A DNA stretch of 64,000 nt from CAYOWQ01 sp964407695 (lineage in GTDB: Bacteria; Planctomycetota; Phycisphaerae; Phycisphaerales; SM1A02), in contig CAYOWQ010000001.1 of assembly GCA_964407695.1 (NCBI GenBank), forward strand, positions 558,001 to 622,000, given 5' to 3'. A program made the position numbers and the translations under genes. A model generated the notes under the pieces. The model ran no database searches and was not told the origin of the DNA. It saw nothing but the letters and a program-made list of their open reading frames with translations. This document shows positions 63,287 to 64,000 of the stretch, in pieces; position 1 is the stretch's first letter, and each line of letters begins with the position of its first letter.

Positions 63287-63363
63287 TTTATTCCTTTCAG
63301 GTGGAGGATCGCTCCAAATGAGCGATCCGCTTGACTCTATCCGTGTGGGTGCGAACATTCTGC

Positions 63364-64000
63364 ATGACGAACAATCAACGCGGGAGCCAGGACCCTAGCC
63401 CGCGGCTCGTACGAGGGAAGAAGCCCGCGATCCGTTGGTGTCTGGCGTGTGTCCTGGCTCTTGGCTGGTTGTGGCCTCAGTCGACATTTGGCCAGCCGTT
63501 GCTGCCGGTCAAGCGGGATGGCGGACCGGCGGGTGGACCCAATCCGGCCGTACAACCGACGACAGCGCCCCTCTCCGACGCAGAGAAGGTTTCGCGGCTG
63601 CGCCAATCGATTGAAGAAGCTCAAGCACGGCTCGCCGAGTTGAAGGCGAAGATCGCGCCGGCCGAGGGCGCTGCGGAGCCTGAGGTCAGCAAGGCGGAAA
63701 AGGCATTTCGCATCCTCGATGAGGAGCGCAACGACAAACAGGCAGCGCTGGATGCCGCATCGGCCGAGGGGTTGAACGAGAAGGTCGACAAGCTCTCGCA
63801 GGAGCTCGGGGAGGTTCAATCGCGATGGCAACTCGCCAAGGACCGGTTCGACCTCGCATTGAAGGAACACAAGTCGCTGCAGGAGCAGGCCGCGACGGTT
63901 GAAGCGCGATTGAAGCAGGACCAGGAGGCGCTGTCGGCACTCCTGGCGCCGACAGCGCCGGTGACCAAGCCGGCTCTTCCGACAGAAGGCGGCAAGGAGG
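63364..64000 (+). CDS. Secreted coiled-coil protein, possible MscS-type channel N-terminus (cut by window edge)
   Basis: 212 codons visible and open at the right edge. A basic start (MTNNQRGSQDPSPRLVRGKKP) and signal helix (WCLACVLALGWLWP) lead to a long coiled coil (KVSRLRQSIEEAQARLAELKAKI, VDKLSQELGEVQSRWQLAKDRFDLAL). Large MscS-family channels often start like this, but the channel part is outside the window, so this is only a guess. Confidence 0.6.
   Translation, partial: MTNNQRGSQDPSPRLVRGKKPAIRWCLACVLALGWLWPQSTFGQPLLPVKRDGGPAGGPNPAVQPTTAPLSDAEKVSRLRQSIEEAQARLAELKAKIAPAEGAAEPEVSKAEKAFRILDEERNDKQAALDAASAEGLNEKVDKLSQELGEVQSRWQLAKDRFDLALKEHKSLQEQAATVEARLKQDQEALSALLAPTAPVTKPALPTEGGKE

Overview
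The window is GC-rich bacterial DNA, most likely from a planctomycete of the Phycisphaerae type. This is inferred from six secreted proteins carrying dockerin-like repeats of the form D-x-N-x-D-G-x-x-x-G-A-D-L-G-L-L-L, from small membrane proteins with C-terminal CxxC zinc ribbons, and from many intergenic hairpins of the kind common in that group. No rRNA, CRISPR array, transposase or integrase was seen. The left edge cuts panC and the right edge cuts a coiled-coil secreted protein.

Layout. 0-9 kb: panC and a hydrolase lipoprotein; an iscS-iscU-iscA iron-sulfur group; a PadR regulator with an SLBB membrane protein; a TPR lipoprotein. 9-12 kb: a cold-shock gene and small enzymes (NUDIX, DUF1801, MOSC, PPOX). 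12-24 kb: an exported-protein region with five dockerin-like proteins, interrupted by an ECF sigma / membrane anti-sigma-like / secretin-like operon. 24-27 kb: groEL, a small ORF, groES and a receiver-like protein. 27-39 kb: a DinB-like protein, a large helical secreted protein, a methyltransferase, sucD, an E1-like enzyme, rpsL-rpsG, a PNGase F-like secreted protein and rnhA.

39-44.3 kb: tRNA-Tyr and tRNA-Pro, followed by two cargo genes (DUF1254 and arylsulfatase) separated and bounded by degenerate copies of the tRNA-Pro 3' part. This looks like tRNA-targeted integration. 44.5-51.3 kb: nhaA, a front-end type desaturase, a second DUF1801 and a second DinB protein, and a glycine-rich secreted protein whose signal peptide is made of tandem repeats.

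51.4-56 kb: minisatellites followed by a compact candidate defence locus: a GHKL (MORC/MutL-like) ATPase fused to a PD-(D/E)XK nuclease, a Vsr-type endonuclease, and a DNA cytosine-5 methyltransferase that overlaps it. This is the most interesting system in the window. 56-64 kb: an FnIII-like protein, a YHYH protein, a cupin, and an ArsR-SRPBCC operon in which one SRPBCC gene appears to have been replaced by a DUF1579 protein while its first codons remain. An aldo/keto reductase and the truncated coiled-coil gene close the window.

Start sites were chosen from visible Shine-Dalgarno sequences, signal peptides and family length. All functional calls come from motif recognition by eye, with no database search.
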